From positions 186,001 to 250,000 of the forward strand of contig NZ_MCUV01000046.1 in NCBI RefSeq assembly GCF_002873395.1: a DNA stretch of 64,000 nucleotides, given 5' to 3'. Shown here piece by piece: positions 1-10,743 of this stretch (its first letter is position 1; the number at the start of each line of letters is the position of its first letter). The notes beneath the pieces were generated by a model. That model was not told the DNA's origin. It saw only the letters and a program-made list of their open reading frames with translations, and made no database searches. This stretch comes from Vibrio sp. 10N.286.49.B3 (lineage in GTDB: Bacteria > Pseudomonadota > Gammaproteobacteria > Enterobacterales > Vibrionaceae). The translations under genes and the position numbers were made by a program.

Positions 1-311
<311 letters not shown>

Positions 312-427
312 TGCGACGGCTAAGTGGTGGCACTCATATCCAATGATCACACTTAGCCTGTCACACGCACTACCCCGCCTTGAGTTACCTAGCTCAGGGC
401 GAAAACAGATATCCCAAGGAAGCCAGA

Positions 428-1837
428 ATGTCTAAAACGTTATATGAAAAAGTGTACGACGCCCACGTTGCCGTCGCTGCTGAAGGTGAAAACCCAATTC
501 TTTATATTGACCGCCACCTTGTCCACGAAGTGACCTCACCACAAGCGTTTGATGGTCTGCGTGAAAAAGGTCGCTCGGTGCGTCAAGTAAGCAAAACATT
601 CGCTACGATGGATCACAACGTTTCAACCCAAACCAAAGACATCAATGCTTCTGGTGAGATGGCGCGTATTCAGATGGAGACGCTGTCTAAAAACTGTGAA
701 GAATTTGGTGTTACTCTGTACGATCTAAACCATAAATATCAAGGTATTGTCCACGTAATGGGACCAGAGCTTGGTATCACTCTACCAGGTATGACGATTG
801 TTTGTGGCGACTCGCACACCGCAACACATGGCGCTTTTGGTTCGCTCGCATTTGGGATTGGTACTTCAGAAGTTGAGCATGTACTTGCAACGCAAACGCT
901 AAAGCAAGCGAAAGCCAAAACCATGAAGATTGAAGTGAAAGGTAAAGTGGCAGCAGGCATTACCGCAAAAGATATCGTACTCGCGATTATCGGCAAAACC
1001 ACCGCTGCTGGCGGCACTGGCTACGTGGTTGAGTTTTGTGGAGAAGCGATTACTGACCTATCAATGGAAGGTCGTATGACCGTGTGTAACATGGCGATTG
1101 AGTTAGGCGCTAAAGCGGGTCTAATCGCACCGGATGACACTACGTTTGATTACATTAAAGATCGTAAATTCTCACCACAAGGCGCTGATTTTGATGCTGC
1201 CGTTGCTTACTGGAAAACGCTAAAAACCGATGATGATGCTCAATTTGATGCTGTTGTAACGTTAAACGCTAGCGAGATCCAGCCACAAGTGACATGGGGT
1301 ACAAACCCAGGCCAAGTTATTGCGGTTAATGCTGAGATCCCAGCACCAAGTAGTTTTACTGACCCTGTAGAGAAAACATCGGCAGAAAAAGCCTTGGCTT
1401 ACATGGGGCTAGAAGCGGGCAAGAAACTATCGGATTACAACGTCGATAAAGTCTTTGTCGGTTCTTGTACTAACTCTCGCATCGAAGATATGCGCGCTGC
1501 CGCTGCCGTTGCGAAAGGTCGTCAAGTGGCTAAGCATGTTCAAGCGCTTATCGTACCTGGCTCGGAGCAAGTAAAAGCACAAGCTGAAGCGGAAGGTCTA
1601 GATATTATCTTTAAGGAAGCCGGTTTTGAGTGGCGTTTACCAGGTTGTTCTATGTGCCTAGCAATGAACAATGACCGTTTAGGGCCACAAGAGCGCTGTG
1701 CTTCAACCTCGAACCGCAACTTTGAAGGTCGCCAAGGTCGTGATGGTCGCACCCACTTGGTGAGCCCTGCCATGGCAGCAGCGGCGGCAATTGCTGGTCA
1801 CTTTGTTGATATTAGAACGATTACAGAACAAGCGTAA
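428..1837 (+). CDS. leuC: 3-isopropylmalate dehydratase large subunit
   Basis: LeuC pairs with LeuD to isomerise 2-isopropylmalate to 3-isopropylmalate. It is an aconitase-family 4Fe-4S enzyme. The protein is 469 residues, close to the E. coli length. The three cluster cysteines are visible at about C347 (VGSCTNSR), C407 and C410 (PGCSMC). An in-frame ATG lies 16 codons upstream, but ATG 428 is chosen because it begins the conserved [13 protein letters not shown] and has an AAGGA ribosome site just before it. leuD follows 12 bases later with its own AAAGGA site, so the two subunits are co-translated from one message. Confidence 0.97.
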   Translation: MSKTLYEKVYDAHVAVAAEGENPILYIDRHLVHEVTSPQAFDGLREKGRSVRQVSKTFATMDHNVSTQTKDINASGEMARIQMETLSKNCEEFGVTLYDLNHKYQGIVHVMGPELGITLPGMTIVCGDSHTATHGAFGSLAFGIGTSEVEHVLATQTLKQAKAKTMKIEVKGKVAAGITAKDIVLAIIGKTTAAGGTGYVVEFCGEAITDLSMEGRMTVCNMAIELGAKAGLIAPDDTTFDYIKDRKFSPQGADFDAAVAYWKTLKTDDDAQFDAVVTLNASEIQPQVTWGTNPGQVIAVNAEIPAPSSFTDPVEKTSAEKALAYMGLEAGKKLSDYNVDKVFVGSCTNSRIEDMRAAAAVAKGRQVAKHVQALIVPGSEQVKAQAEAEGLDIIFKEAGFEWRLPGCSMCLAMNNDRLGPQERCASTSNRNFEGRQGRDGRTHLVSPAMAAAAAIAGHFVDIRTITEQA

Positions 1838-1849
1838 AAGGAATACATC

Positions 1850-2452
1850 ATGTCAGGTTTTCAACAACATACAGGCTTAGTCGTTCCTTTAGATACGGCA
1901 AATATTGATACCGATGCCATCATCCCGAAGCAGTTTTTACAAAAAGTAAATCGCATTGGTTTTGGTCAGCACCTTTTTCACGACTGGCGTTTTCTTGATG
2001 ATGCTGGTAAGCAACCGAACCCAGAATTTGTGATGAATGCACCACGCTACCAAGGCGCGAGCATTCTATTAGCCCGCGAAAACTTTGGTTGTGGTTCATC
2101 TCGTGAGCATGCTCCTTGGGCGCTCGCTGACTATGGTATTCAGGTGATGATTGCGCCAAGTTTTGCCGATATTTTCTATGGCAACTCCATCAATAACCAG
2201 ATGGTTCCAGTACGCTTAACTGAAGCTGAAGTGGATGAAATCTTCCAATTTGTCGCAGCGAATGAAGGTGCACAAATCACGGTGGATTTAGAAGCGATGC
2301 TGGTGAGTGCAAACGGTAAGCAATACTCGTTTGAAATTGATAGCTTCCGTCGTCACTGCTTGCTAAATGGCTTAGATAACATAGGTCTAACGCTGCAGCA
2401 TGCCGATAAGATTTCAGCATATGAAGCGCAGATCCCAAGCTTTCTACGCTAA
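1850..2452 (+). CDS. leuD: 3-isopropylmalate dehydratase small subunit
   Basis: This is the swivel-domain partner of LeuC. The 200-residue length is normal. The family signature [14 protein letters not shown] is intact near residues 80-95, and the N-terminus carries the typical [16 protein letters not shown] segment. It is the last gene of the leucine operon: a nine-copy GTTA repeat begins two bases after the stop codon, then comes a strong rho-independent terminator. The LeuCD reaction takes place in the cytoplasm. Confidence 0.97.
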   Translation: MSGFQQHTGLVVPLDTANIDTDAIIPKQFLQKVNRIGFGQHLFHDWRFLDDAGKQPNPEFVMNAPRYQGASILLARENFGCGSSREHAPWALADYGIQVMIAPSFADIFYGNSINNQMVPVRLTEAEVDEIFQFVAANEGAQITVDLEAMLVSANGKQYSFEIDSFRRHCLLNGLDNIGLTLQHADKISAYEAQIPSFLR

Positions 2453-2454
2453 GC

Positions 2455-2491
<37 letters not shown>

Positions 2492-2508
2492 CCCCAACTC
2501 ACACACTC

Positions 2509-2545
2509 AAAAGGCAGAGAACAAAGCGTTTTCTGCCTTTTTTAT
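2509..2545 (+). terminator. Rho-independent terminator of the leucine operon
   Basis: A stem of AAAGGCAGA pairing with TCTGCCTTT is followed at once by a T-rich run (TTTTTTATTTTAT). It lies 57 bases after the leuD stop codon. Confidence 0.9.
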
Positions 2546-2664
2546 TTTATTTGCCACCATAAGTAATTTTTTTTGCTGCTTTCAGGTCTACTCTTTTAAT
2601 CATTACTCTCCTTAAGTTACTTAAATGGAGAGATAAAAAAGAATTTGCCCCACCTATCGGGAAA

Positions 2665-2759
2665 AATGTGTTCAACGTAACGAACATAAATAGGCATGGA
2701 TGCCTATTTCTAAGCGAACAGGGATGTCTTGAGCGGTTCGTGGAGTTGAATCCATTTTG
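2665..2759 (-). repeat. Extragenic hairpin repeat element, full copy 1 (inverted)
   Basis: Read on the minus strand, this matches the copy at 11585-11680 nearly base for base. It begins CAAAATGGATTCAACTCC, continues through an ACCGCTCAAGACATCCCTG block, then has a strong AAATAGGCA/TGCCTATTT hairpin (2688-2709) and ends in a GTTCGTTACGTTGAAC-like hairpin. Compensatory changes in the central stem (GGGCA in one copy, AGGCA in the other, both paired) suggest the folded form matters. It has no coding capacity. Confidence 0.85.
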
Positions 2760-2817
2760 TACATATCACTGAATGTAAGCGGCATTAATAAAATGAGTCA
2801 CAGCTAGGGAGCTAGAA

Positions 2818-3597
2818 ATGAAATATATCATCAGTATCGTAATGGCCATGGTTTCACTCTCAAGTTGGGCAAGCCCGAAAGCGGAGTTATGGCCTTTCTG
2901 GCAAGTAAGCAATGAAGCCAATAGCAGCACTATCTCCCACCAAGCGTGGCAAACTATTTTAGATAACAACCTACAACAGCAAGGTCAACAGACACTGTTT
3001 GATTACGCAGGTATTAACTCTAAAGACAAACAGAGCCTTAGCAACTACCTAAATCAACTGCAACGCCTTGACCCACGCCAATACAACAAAGCGGAACAAT
3101 ACGCCTATTGGGTCAACCTCTATAACGCACTGACCGTGAAACTGATCATCGACAACTACCCAATAAGCTCAATCACCAAACTCGGTGGACTATTTAGCTT
3201 TGGACCTTGGGGAGAGGAAATAACGACTGTAGCAGGCAAGTCACTGAGCCTGAATGATATTGAGCACCGTATCTTGCGCCCTATTTGGCAAGACGCTCGT
3301 ACTCACTATGCTGTCAATTGCGCCAGCTTAGGTTGCCCAAATTTACAAACCTATGCCTTTACCGCCAGCAATACTCAAGCGCTATTAGAGCAAGCTGCAA
3401 CACAGTTTATTAATAGTGACAAAGGGGTGAAATTTAGCGGAAACAAACTGCAGCTTTCATCGATTTATGAATGGTTTATTGATGACTTTGGTTCTCAAGC
3501 CGATTTATTTAGCCACTTAAAAACCTATCGTGCTGACTTTAAAGTGCCGCCAGGAAAAATCTCTTACGAGTACGATTGGCAGCTTAATAATAAATAA
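2818..3597 (+). CDS. Secreted DUF547-family protein
   Basis: The 259-residue protein has a cleavable signal peptide (about residues 1-18, ending SSWA-SP) and no later membrane span, so it is probably periplasmic. The core matches the DUF547 family: a YWVNLYNALTVKLI motif near residues 96-110, the FGPWGEE segment, and a cysteine/histidine block (HYAVNCASLGCPNL, about residues 162-175) with an upstream ...NDIEHRILRPIW motif. The conserved Cys and His residues resemble a catalytic site, but the biochemical activity of the family is not established. It stands alone, with a repeat element upstream and a terminator shared with djlA downstream. Confidence 0.8.
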   Translation: MKYIISIVMAMVSLSSWASPKAELWPFWQVSNEANSSTISHQAWQTILDNNLQQQGQQTLFDYAGINSKDKQSLSNYLNQLQRLDPRQYNKAEQYAYWVNLYNALTVKLIIDNYPISSITKLGGLFSFGPWGEEITTVAGKSLSLNDIEHRILRPIWQDARTHYAVNCASLGCPNLQTYAFTASNTQALLEQAATQFINSDKGVKFSGNKLQLSSIYEWFIDDFGSQADLFSHLKTYRADFKVPPGKISYEYDWQLNNK

Positions 3598-3615
3598 TGC
3601 CCCAGCCTAAACGAA

Positions 3616-3655
3616 CAAGGTGATCTTGAGTTACCTACAAGATCACCTTTATATT
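3616..3655. terminator. Bidirectional terminator between the DUF547 gene and djlA
   Basis: A perfect 12-bp stem (AAGGTGATCTTG / CAAGATCACCTT) lies between the convergent stop codons. A T-rich run follows on the plus side, and a weaker one on the minus side. Confidence 0.8.
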
Positions 3656-3686
3656 GTTTAGACGATTAGAGACTGACTAAGCAAAA

Positions 3687-4520
3687 CTATTTAAAATCTT
3701 TCGCTTTTTTAATGATGTCATACGCACTCTGGATCTCTTGTGCTTTCTCTTTTGCAACGTTGATCATCTCAGGTGGTAAACCTTTTGCCATCAACTTATC
3801 AGGGTGATGCTCATTCATCAGTTTACGGTAAGCGCGCTTAATCGTTTTGCTCTCTGCATCTTCTTCAATGCCTAGCACTTTATAAGCATCGGCCAACTGG
3901 TTTGCTGATGACGCTTGTTGCCAACTGCCCCCACCTTGCTGACCGCCGCCCTGCTGAAAACGAAACGCGGCTTCTTGTGCTTGCAAACGTTGCTCTAATT
4001 GCGCAGCCGAAAAGCCGAGACCTTGAGCAATAATATGTAAGACATCACGTTCGCTTGGGTGCAAATTACCATCGGCAAACGCTGCTGAAATTTGTAACTC
4101 CAAAAAGAACTGCAATAAGTCGAAGCGACCAGCCGCTGAAATTCGCACGCCTTCCAGTGTTTCTTTAAGAGGAAAGCCTGGCTCTTTACCTTCACGGAAA
4201 GCATTTTGCGCGGCACGACGCTGCTCCGGCGTTAAGTTCATGCGGTGCATAATGGTGGTGGCTAAATGAATTTCGTTTTGGGTAACTTGCCCTTTCGCTT
4301 TAGCAACATGCCCCATCACCGAAAACCCAGCTCTAAAAAAGGCTTGTTGACGCTCAACTTGATTGGGACCTTGCCCAAACCCCGAGGTTCTAAATCCACC
4401 ACGAGCGAGGCGGCGGGCTTTATCAAACTGGTGACCAAGAAAGGCGCCAAAAATAGCACCTAAAACGTTACCAAACATAAAGCCAAAAAAGATGCCTAAA
4501 ATCTTACCCAAAAAATACAC
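3687..4520 (-). CDS. djlA: DnaJ-like membrane co-chaperone
   Basis: DjlA is an inner-membrane type III J-protein that stimulates DnaK ATPase; in E. coli it affects capsule and envelope stress signalling. The 277-residue protein shows the expected order: an N-terminal glycine-rich transmembrane segment (residues 1-30, with GxxxG-type spacing typical of the DjlA dimerising helix), a TerB-like helical domain (about 55-185), a short Q/G-rich linker (QQGGGQQGGG), and a C-terminal J-domain with the essential HPD motif (EHHPDKL) near residue 240. It is divergent from lptD, the usual arrangement, and the start ATG begins the membrane helix. Confidence 0.93.
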   Translation of the reverse strand: MYFLGKILGIFFGFMFGNVLGAIFGAFLGHQFDKARRLARGGFRTSGFGQGPNQVERQQAFFRAGFSVMGHVAKAKGQVTQNEIHLATTIMHRMNLTPEQRRAAQNAFREGKEPGFPLKETLEGVRISAAGRFDLLQFFLELQISAAFADGNLHPSERDVLHIIAQGLGFSAAQLEQRLQAQEAAFRFQQGGGQQGGGSWQQASSANQLADAYKVLGIEEDAESKTIKRAYRKLMNEHHPDKLMAKGLPPEMINVAKEKAQEIQSAYDIIKKAKDFK

Positions 4521-4682
4521 TCCTCTTATCTTCCTTGCACTTGTAATGAAATTTTCATGAGTTAACGCGGTCTTATAGTGCCGTATCCATTTATTTCCTT
4601 TATTATAAGGAAAGAGATGTTTTTTATACTACTCTGATTTTAGAGTAATCCGTACGTTAGTGACACAGGATAGTTTAACTGC

Positions 4683-7034
4683 ATGCAATGTTTTTCTCGC
4701 ACATTTTTAGCCGCTTCAATAAGTGCTGCTATCTTCGTGCCTACTACTCAGGCAAATACTACGTTTGATGATAAGCAAAAAATGCCGATTATCGATCAAT
4801 GCTTAGTCGATACCTCAACCTCAACGGATGAACCTATCGATGAAACTCAGCTTCCTGTGACCGTAGAAGCCGATGGTTTAGAAGCTATCAATGGCGAAAA
4901 GCTAATCTACTCAGGTAATGTTAATGTTACCCAAGGCAGCAAAAAAGTGACTGCCGACAGCGTGACCTACCATCAAGTTGACAACATTGCCGTCGCCGAA
5001 GGTAATGTTACTTTCAACGATGGTCAGATTGCCACTAAGTCAGATAAAGTCACTAACAACCTGGCAGCTGACGAGTTCTCTCTAGAGAATACCGAATATA
5101 AGTTCCTTTGTGAACAGGGGCGAGGCAATGCGGCTTATATCGCTAAGACTGGTAAAGCGATCTACGAACTGGAAGATGGCTCATTAACCTCTTGCCCTGA
5201 AGGCGATCGCTCATGGCGCATGATTGCTGGTCATATTGAAGTGGATCAAGATGAAGAGGTCGCGACCTTCCATCATGCCAAGCTTGAAGTCATGGATGTT
5301 CCTGTCTTCTATACGCCTTATCTCACGCTGCCTATCGGTGACAGTCGTAAAACGGGTCTCTTATTCCCAAGTATCTCTTATGGCTCGAGTGATGGTGTCG
5401 AATTTGAAATCCCTATTTACTGGAATATAGCACCTAATTATGACGCTGAGTTTAACGTTCATTACATGCAGCAGCGTGGTGTTAAGTTTGATGGTGATTT
5501 CCGCTATTTGACTGATGGATATGGTAAAGGTGAGGTAAAAACTGAATTTCTTGTCGACGATCAAAAATACACCGACCAAGCTTCTCGTTGGGGCTTCCAG
5601 TATGAGCACAGCGGCATTATTAACCAACACTGGAAGGTCTCTACCGATTTCTCAAGAGTAAGTGATGTTGACTATTTCCGTGATTTAGATTCCAACATCG
5701 GTAACCGTGAAGATGGTCAACTAATACAAGAAGGGAGTATTGCTTACCGTACTAATAACTGGGATATGTCTTTGTTAGTACGTGACTTCCAAGTATTACT
5801 GGAAGACGATGCACTGCCTTATCGCATCATGCCACAAATTGCCTTTAACTATTACACGCCGGTATGGAATAACAAAATCACCTTCGATGTAAAAAGTCAG
5901 TTAAGCCAATTTGAAACCGATGATGAGACTCAACCTTCAGCACTGCGCGTTCACGTTGAGCCTGGTATCACAATTCCTATCTCGTCCACTTGGGCGACAT
6001 GGACTACGGAAGCGCGCTTACTGGCAACACACTACCAACAAGATTTTGATGGCATCATAGAGAATAGTGATGGTAGTGAGAGAAAGCTCGATGAAACCGT
6101 CACTCGTGTTTTACCCGAAATACGCACCTATGCGGGCGTCTACCTAGAGCGAGATACCACGATTTGGGGTGGCTACACACAGACTCTAGAACCTAAAATT
6201 CAGTATTTATATGTTCCTGAAACGGATCAATCCAATATTTATGAATACGATACAACCCTCTTACAAACCGATTATTATGGTCTGTTCCGTAGCCGTAAAT
6301 ACAGCAGTATCGATAAAGTTGCAGCAGCAAACCAAGTGACTTACGGCGCGACAACTCGCTTTTTTGATGAAGATAACAAAGAGCGTTTAAACATCTCATT
6401 TGGACAAATTTATTATATTGATAAAACCACCAAGCTGACAGGTAGTGACCAAAGCGAGCAAAGCAACTACTCATCATGGGCCGTTGAAGCTGACTTTAAC
6501 TTTAATGACTACCTGTTTTACCATGGTGGCATACAGTACGATGTCGACCTTTCGTCAATGCAGTTAGCCAATAGCACACTTGAGTATCAATTCAAAAAAG
6601 GCTTTGTTCAGGCGAACTATCGCTACGTAACGAAGGAATACATCGAAGACACCATCAATTTTGACCTTGATAATGTGACCAATGACGGGATATCACAAGC
6701 TGGTATTGTCGCAGCGTATCAAATCAATAACAATTGGTCGGCAAGCGGTCAATATTACTATGATATGACTGAACAGACAGAGCTTGAATGGTTAGCAAAT
6801 TTACGTTACCAATCGGATTGTTGGTATATTGGCTTTACTTACTCTAATCAAATTCGTGGTTGGAATGGTAACTTAGGTGCTTCAGGTTCACAGCCTGATT
6901 ATGAAAGCAACTTAAGCGTCAACTTTGGTATCCAAGGCTTTTCAACCAATACCGCGGCAAACAGTGCTGTCCGAGACTTTGATAGCTCAGATAATGCGAT
7001 TGAATACGGTCGCCCATTTTACTTAAATGATTAA
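4683..7034 (+). CDS. lptD: LPS-assembly outer-membrane protein
   Basis: LptD is the outer-membrane beta-barrel that, with lipoprotein LptE, inserts lipopolysaccharide into the outer leaflet. The 783-residue protein has a signal peptide (cleavage near TTQA-NTT, residue 24), an OstA/LptA-like beta-jellyroll (about residues 55-180, with [21 protein letters not shown] repeats) and a long C-terminal barrel. Mature cysteines are C40, C143, C171 and C713. E. coli has a C-terminal Cys pair, whereas only one Cys is present here. It heads an operon with surA, the chaperone for this barrel. ATG 4683 is chosen because it directly precedes the signal peptide; an AGGA lies 13 bases upstream. Confidence 0.95.
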   Translation: MQCFSRTFLAASISAAIFVPTTQANTTFDDKQKMPIIDQCLVDTSTSTDEPIDETQLPVTVEADGLEAINGEKLIYSGNVNVTQGSKKVTADSVTYHQVDNIAVAEGNVTFNDGQIATKSDKVTNNLAADEFSLENTEYKFLCEQGRGNAAYIAKTGKAIYELEDGSLTSCPEGDRSWRMIAGHIEVDQDEEVATFHHAKLEVMDVPVFYTPYLTLPIGDSRKTGLLFPSISYGSSDGVEFEIPIYWNIAPNYDAEFNVHYMQQRGVKFDGDFRYLTDGYGKGEVKTEFLVDDQKYTDQASRWGFQYEHSGIINQHWKVSTDFSRVSDVDYFRDLDSNIGNREDGQLIQEGSIAYRTNNWDMSLLVRDFQVLLEDDALPYRIMPQIAFNYYTPVWNNKITFDVKSQLSQFETDDETQPSALRVHVEPGITIPISSTWATWTTEARLLATHYQQDFDGIIENSDGSERKLDETVTRVLPEIRTYAGVYLERDTTIWGGYTQTLEPKIQYLYVPETDQSNIYEYDTTLLQTDYYGLFRSRKYSSIDKVAAANQVTYGATTRFFDEDNKERLNISFGQIYYIDKTTKLTGSDQSEQSNYSSWAVEADFNFNDYLFYHGGIQYDVDLSSMQLANSTLEYQFKKGFVQANYRYVTKEYIEDTINFDLDNVTNDGISQAGIVAAYQINNNWSASGQYYYDMTEQTELEWLANLRYQSDCWYIGFTYSNQIRGWNGNLGASGSQPDYESNLSVNFGIQGFSTNTAANSAVRDFDSSDNAIEYGRPFYLND

Positions 7035-7083
7035 TTTATTGGCTCATACTGAAATGAGCCATCATCGAAAAATAGGACTTTTA

Positions 7084-8376
7084 ATGAATTCGTGGAAACG
7101 CATCCTGCTAAGCATGACGGTTGCTTTTAGTGCCTCATACGTTACTGCTGCCCCTGTCTCTTTAGATAAAGTGTCAGTGATTGTGAATGATGGTGTCATT
7201 TTACAAAGTGATATTGATACTGCATTAAAAACTCTCAGTGCCAATGCAAGAAAAAATGGTCAAACGCTTCCTGATGATGACATTCTGCATGAACAAGTCT
7301 TAGAAAAACTGATCATTGATACGGTTCAGACCCAAGAAGCGGATCGTATCGGCGTTAAGATTGATGACGCTCGACTTAACCAAGCGATTGCTGAAATTGC
7401 TCGTGATAATGAACAAACACTCGAAGAGTTATCGGCATCTGTTGCACAAGAAGGGCTTACTTACTCGGCCTTTCGTGAGCAAGTGCGTAAAGAGATAGCA
7501 GCCAGTGAAGCACGTAATGCTATGGTTCGTCGTCGCGTCAATATTTTACCTGCTGAAGTTGATAACCTTGCCAATCTACTTGCACAAGAGACCAATGCGA
7601 GCGTGCAATATCAAATTAGCCATATCCAACTTCGTTTCCAAGAAGATGAAGATAAATCCATCCTTGAGCAGCAAGCTGAAGAGATTGTCGACCAGCTAAA
7701 TAATGGCGCTGATTTTAGCACGATGGCTTACACCTACTCTAAAGGGCCAAAAGCACTAGAAGGTGGTGATTGGGGTTGGATGCAAAAAGAAGAGATGCCC
7801 ACTATTTTTGCCGACCAAATCAATCTGCAAAATAAAGGGAGTATTATTGGTCCGTTTCGCAGCGGTGCTGGTTTCCACATTTTAAAAATTGAAGATGTAA
7901 AAGGACTAGAAACGGTTGCGGTGACTGAGGTTAATGCTCGTCATATCTTAATCAAACCAACGCTGATTTTAAGTGATATTGGTGTACAAAAGCAGCTTAA
8001 TGAAATCATTCGTGAGATAAAAAGTGGTGAAGCGACTTTTGCTCAACTAGCCGAGCAATACAGCCAAGACCCAGGCTCAGCAGCACAAGAAGGTGAACTA
8101 GGTTATCAAACACCTGATCTGTATGTACCTGAGTTCAAATACCAAGTTGAAACTCTACCTATTGGTCAAATCAGTGAACCTTTTGAGACGGTACACGGCT
8201 GGCACATTGTAGAAGTACTGGATCGTCGTGAAGTTGACCGCACTGACTCTGCCATTAAGAACAAAGCTTACCGCATCCTGTTTAACCGTAAGTTTAATGA
8301 AGAAGCAAGCACTTGGTTACAAGAACTACGCGCCAGTGCCTTTGTTGAAATTATCGGAGAGCACGATGATAACTAA
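7084..8376 (+). CDS. surA: Periplasmic chaperone / peptidyl-prolyl isomerase
   Basis: SurA escorts outer-membrane proteins, notably LptD, through the periplasm. The 430-residue product has a signal peptide (about 1-20, ending YVTA-AP), the SurA N-terminal chaperone domain ([16 protein letters not shown] start), two parvulin PPIC domains (about residues 165-270 and 280-380) and a short C-terminal helix. The frame is open for 19 more codons upstream, reaching into the end of lptD. ATG 7084 is chosen because it sits right before the signal peptide, matches the usual length, and has an AGGA site. pdxA begins inside its last codons. Confidence 0.95.
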   Translation: MNSWKRILLSMTVAFSASYVTAAPVSLDKVSVIVNDGVILQSDIDTALKTLSANARKNGQTLPDDDILHEQVLEKLIIDTVQTQEADRIGVKIDDARLNQAIAEIARDNEQTLEELSASVAQEGLTYSAFREQVRKEIAASEARNAMVRRRVNILPAEVDNLANLLAQETNASVQYQISHIQLRFQEDEDKSILEQQAEEIVDQLNNGADFSTMAYTYSKGPKALEGGDWGWMQKEEMPTIFADQINLQNKGSIIGPFRSGAGFHILKIEDVKGLETVAVTEVNARHILIKPTLILSDIGVQKQLNEIIREIKSGEATFAQLAEQYSQDPGSAAQEGELGYQTPDLYVPEFKYQVETLPIGQISEPFETVHGWHIVEVLDRREVDRTDSAIKNKAYRILFNRKFNEEASTWLQELRASAFVEIIGEHDDN

Positions 8377-9382
8377 GATCCGACGCATTGTTGTTACGGC
8401 CGGTGAGCCTGCAGGTATTGGTCCGGACTTAGTCTTAGCGTTATCGCAAGAAGATTGGCCGCATCAGATTGTCGTATGTGCTGATAAAAGCATGTTAGAC
8501 GCTCGTGCCAAGCAACTGGGGATTGACGTTGAATTAATGGATTACGACCCAACGTTAGCACCGCAAGCACAGCGAGCTGGTACGCTAATTGTTGATCACA
8601 TCGCATTAAAAACACCGGTGAAAGCGGGTTGTTTAGATGCATCTAACGGTCACTATGTATTAAATACATTAGAAAGAGCCGCTTCAGGCTGTATGAATGA
8701 TGAATTTGATGCTATTGTCACCGGTCCTGTACATAAGGCCATCATTAACCAAGCTCAGGACGCATCGAGTGACTACTCTGAATTTTTTAGTGGCCACACT
8801 GAGTTCTTTGCTGAGAAATCTAATACACCACTTGTGGTAATGATGTTGGCTACAGAAGGATTGCGTGTTGCGCTGGTTACAACACACATTCCTCTCGCTA
8901 AGATCCCTGAAGCAGTAACGAAAGAGCGGTTAGAAAAAATCATCCGTATCCTTCATCAGGACTTAGTTGAAAAGTTTGCGATAGAAAATCCATCTATCTA
9001 TGTATGCGGACTTAATCCACATGCAGGAGAAGATGGCTGTTTAGGCGATGAGGAGATCAAAACGATCACCCCAACCTTAGATAGAATGAGACAGCAAGAT
9101 GGTATGAACCTGATTGGCCCGTTGCCAGCAGATACCATCTTTAACGACAAGTATTTGCAAGAAGCAGATGCTGTTTTAGGAATGTATCACGACCAAGTAT
9201 TGCCTGTATTGAAATATAAAGGCTTTGGTCGTTCCGTAAACATTACTCTTGGTCTACCCTTTATTCGTACATCGGTTGATCATGGTACTGCTTTAGATTT
9301 GGCTGGTACTGGTCAAGCGGATACAGGGAGCTTTAGAACAGCGCTCACGCACGCGATTGAATTAGTAGAGAAAAAAGCATGA
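8366..9382 (+). CDS. pdxA: 4-hydroxythreonine-4-phosphate dehydrogenase
   Basis: PdxA makes the three-carbon precursor that PdxJ condenses into pyridoxine 5'-phosphate (vitamin B6). The 338-residue protein begins with the conserved [13 protein letters not shown] and contains [10 protein letters not shown], the metal-binding GHTEF and NPHAGEDG regions and the [17 protein letters not shown] motif. The frame extends upstream inside surA, but ATG 8366 gives the family N-terminus. It overlaps surA by 11 bases and ends in an ATGA overlap with rsmA, so translation of the three genes is likely coupled. Confidence 0.95.
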   Translation: MITKIRRIVVTAGEPAGIGPDLVLALSQEDWPHQIVVCADKSMLDARAKQLGIDVELMDYDPTLAPQAQRAGTLIVDHIALKTPVKAGCLDASNGHYVLNTLERAASGCMNDEFDAIVTGPVHKAIINQAQDASSDYSEFFSGHTEFFAEKSNTPLVVMMLATEGLRVALVTTHIPLAKIPEAVTKERLEKIIRILHQDLVEKFAIENPSIYVCGLNPHAGEDGCLGDEEIKTITPTLDRMRQQDGMNLIGPLPADTIFNDKYLQEADAVLGMYHDQVLPVLKYKGFGRSVNITLGLPFIRTSVDHGTALDLAGTGQADTGSFRTALTHAIELVEKKA

Positions 9383-10188
9383 GAAATGATGTCCACTTAG
9401 GACACAAAGCGCGTAAACGTTTTGGTCAAAACTTCCTTAACGACCCATTTATTATTGATGGTATCGTTTCTTCGATTAACCCACTACCAGGGCAAAACTT
9501 GGTAGAGATCGGTCCTGGCCTTGGCGCTATCACCGAGCCAGTTGGTCGTTTAACGGATAAATTTACGGTCATTGAACTTGACCGTGATTTAGCAGAGCGT
9601 CTACGTAACCACCCTGAATTGGCAGATAAACTGACGATTCATGAAGGCGATGCAATGCGCTTTGACTTTACTCAACTGGTAAAGCCAAACAACAAATTAC
9701 GCATCTTTGGTAACTTACCATATAACATCTCTACCCCATTGATGTTCCACCTTTTTGAGTTCCATAAAGACATTCAAGATATGCACTTTATGCTACAAAA
9801 AGAAGTGGTTAACCGTCTAGCTGCAGGTCCAGGTACAAAGGCTTACGGTCGTCTAACGGTGATGGCTCAGTACTACTGTAAAGTGGTTCCTGTTCTAGAA
9901 GTGCCACCAACAGCGTTTGTTCCGCCACCTAAGGTAGACTCTGCAGTTGTACGTCTAATGCCATACGAAACTCTGCCATACCCAGCGAAAAGCTTAAAAT
10001 GGTTAGATCGCGTCTGTCGTGAAGGCTTCAACCAACGCCGTAAAACAGTACGTAACTGTTACCGTGCGCTTATTGATGTTGAAGTACTAGAAGAGCTAGG
10101 TATCAACCCTGGTCTACGTCCAGAGAACTTAACTCTGGAGCAATTTGTCGATATGGCAAACTGGCTGGAAGCCAACCATAGCAGCTAG
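9379..10188 (+). CDS. rsmA: 16S rRNA dimethyladenosine methyltransferase
   Basis: RsmA (KsgA) dimethylates two adjacent adenosines in helix 45 of 16S rRNA late in 30S assembly. The 269-residue protein has the FGQNFLND N-terminus, the SAM-binding [10 protein letters not shown] motif (about residues 42-51), the catalytic NLPYNIS motif (about 113-119) and the C-terminal helical domain with RRKTVRN. The start overlaps the pdxA stop by four bases (ATGA). The stop codon lies inside the first copy of a 15-bp tandem repeat. Confidence 0.96.
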   Translation: MRNDVHLGHKARKRFGQNFLNDPFIIDGIVSSINPLPGQNLVEIGPGLGAITEPVGRLTDKFTVIELDRDLAERLRNHPELADKLTIHEGDAMRFDFTQLVKPNNKLRIFGNLPYNISTPLMFHLFEFHKDIQDMHFMLQKEVVNRLAAGPGTKAYGRLTVMAQYYCKVVPVLEVPPTAFVPPPKVDSAVVRLMPYETLPYPAKSLKWLDRVCREGFNQRRKTVRNCYRALIDVEVLEELGINPGLRPENLTLEQFVDMANWLEANHSS

Positions 10189-10235
10189 GTCAATAGTAGC
10201 TAGGTCAATAGTAGCTAGGTCAATAGTAGCTAGGT
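10183..10235. repeat. 15-bp tandem repeat, 3.5 copies, at the rsmA stop codon
   Basis: The unit AGCTAGGTCAATAGT is repeated perfectly three times, followed by a half unit (AGCTAGGT). The first copy includes the last rsmA codon and its TAG stop. The unit is a multiple of three and carries an in-frame stop, so copy-number changes would not alter RsmA. Confidence 0.97.
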
Positions 10236-10353
10236 GAAATGAGTTCGCCTATATAAACTATACTAAGTGTTGTAGCACAAATAAGCTGCAGCACTTATAT
10301 TGTTTACCTTAATAAGTTGAACTCTTTTATTTTCGCCTCAATTGGAGTTTTTC

Positions 10354-10734
10354 ATGGAAGCCTTTACTCCCTGCATTAAGTGTCTTGTACATTCTAAGTA
10401 CATTGCTGACCAATCAGAACCTGAACATAAACGTTATGTTTTTGCCTACATCGTTACGATAAAAAACCTTAGTAAACAAACCGTTCAACTGCAGAGTCGT
10501 CATTGGCTAATTACTGATGCTAATGGTAAGCAACTCTCTATTGAAGGTGATGGTGTTGTCGGTCAACAGCCAACCATTCAGCCTAATGACGAATATACTT
10601 ACAGCAGCGGCACTGTGATTGAAACGCCTGTGGGTGTGATGCAAGGTCATTATGTGATGACTGATCAACAGAACCAGCCTTTTCTTGCTAAAGTCGATCC
10701 TTTCCGCTTAGCCATTCCCAATATATTAAATTAA
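10354..10734 (+). CDS. apaG: ApaG domain protein
   Basis: The 126-residue product is a full-length ApaG, an Ig-like/fibronectin III-fold protein of unclear biochemical role; its gene commonly lies beside apaH. Family features include the alternating strands ending in ...[18 protein letters not shown] and the PFRLAIP C-terminus. A TTG four codons upstream could be read as a start, but that TTGGAG works better as the ribosome site for ATG 10354, six bases away. apaH follows after nine bases. Confidence 0.93.
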   Translation: MEAFTPCIKCLVHSKYIADQSEPEHKRYVFAYIVTIKNLSKQTVQLQSRHWLITDANGKQLSIEGDGVVGQQPTIQPNDEYTYSSGTVIETPVGVMQGHYVMTDQQNQPFLAKVDPFRLAIPNILN

Positions 10735-10743
10735 GAGATTTCT

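Noticed and set aside
380..427. 16-codon N-terminal extension of leuC
   Set aside because: The extension is not conserved-looking and lacks a ribosome site; ATG 428 has AAGGA upstream and the family N-terminus.
4594..4612. TTCC...GGAA hairpin upstream of lptD as a regulatory site or sigma-E promoter
   Set aside because: The palindrome is short and AT-rich, and no GGAACTT-N16-TCTGA-like sigma-E promoter could be matched.
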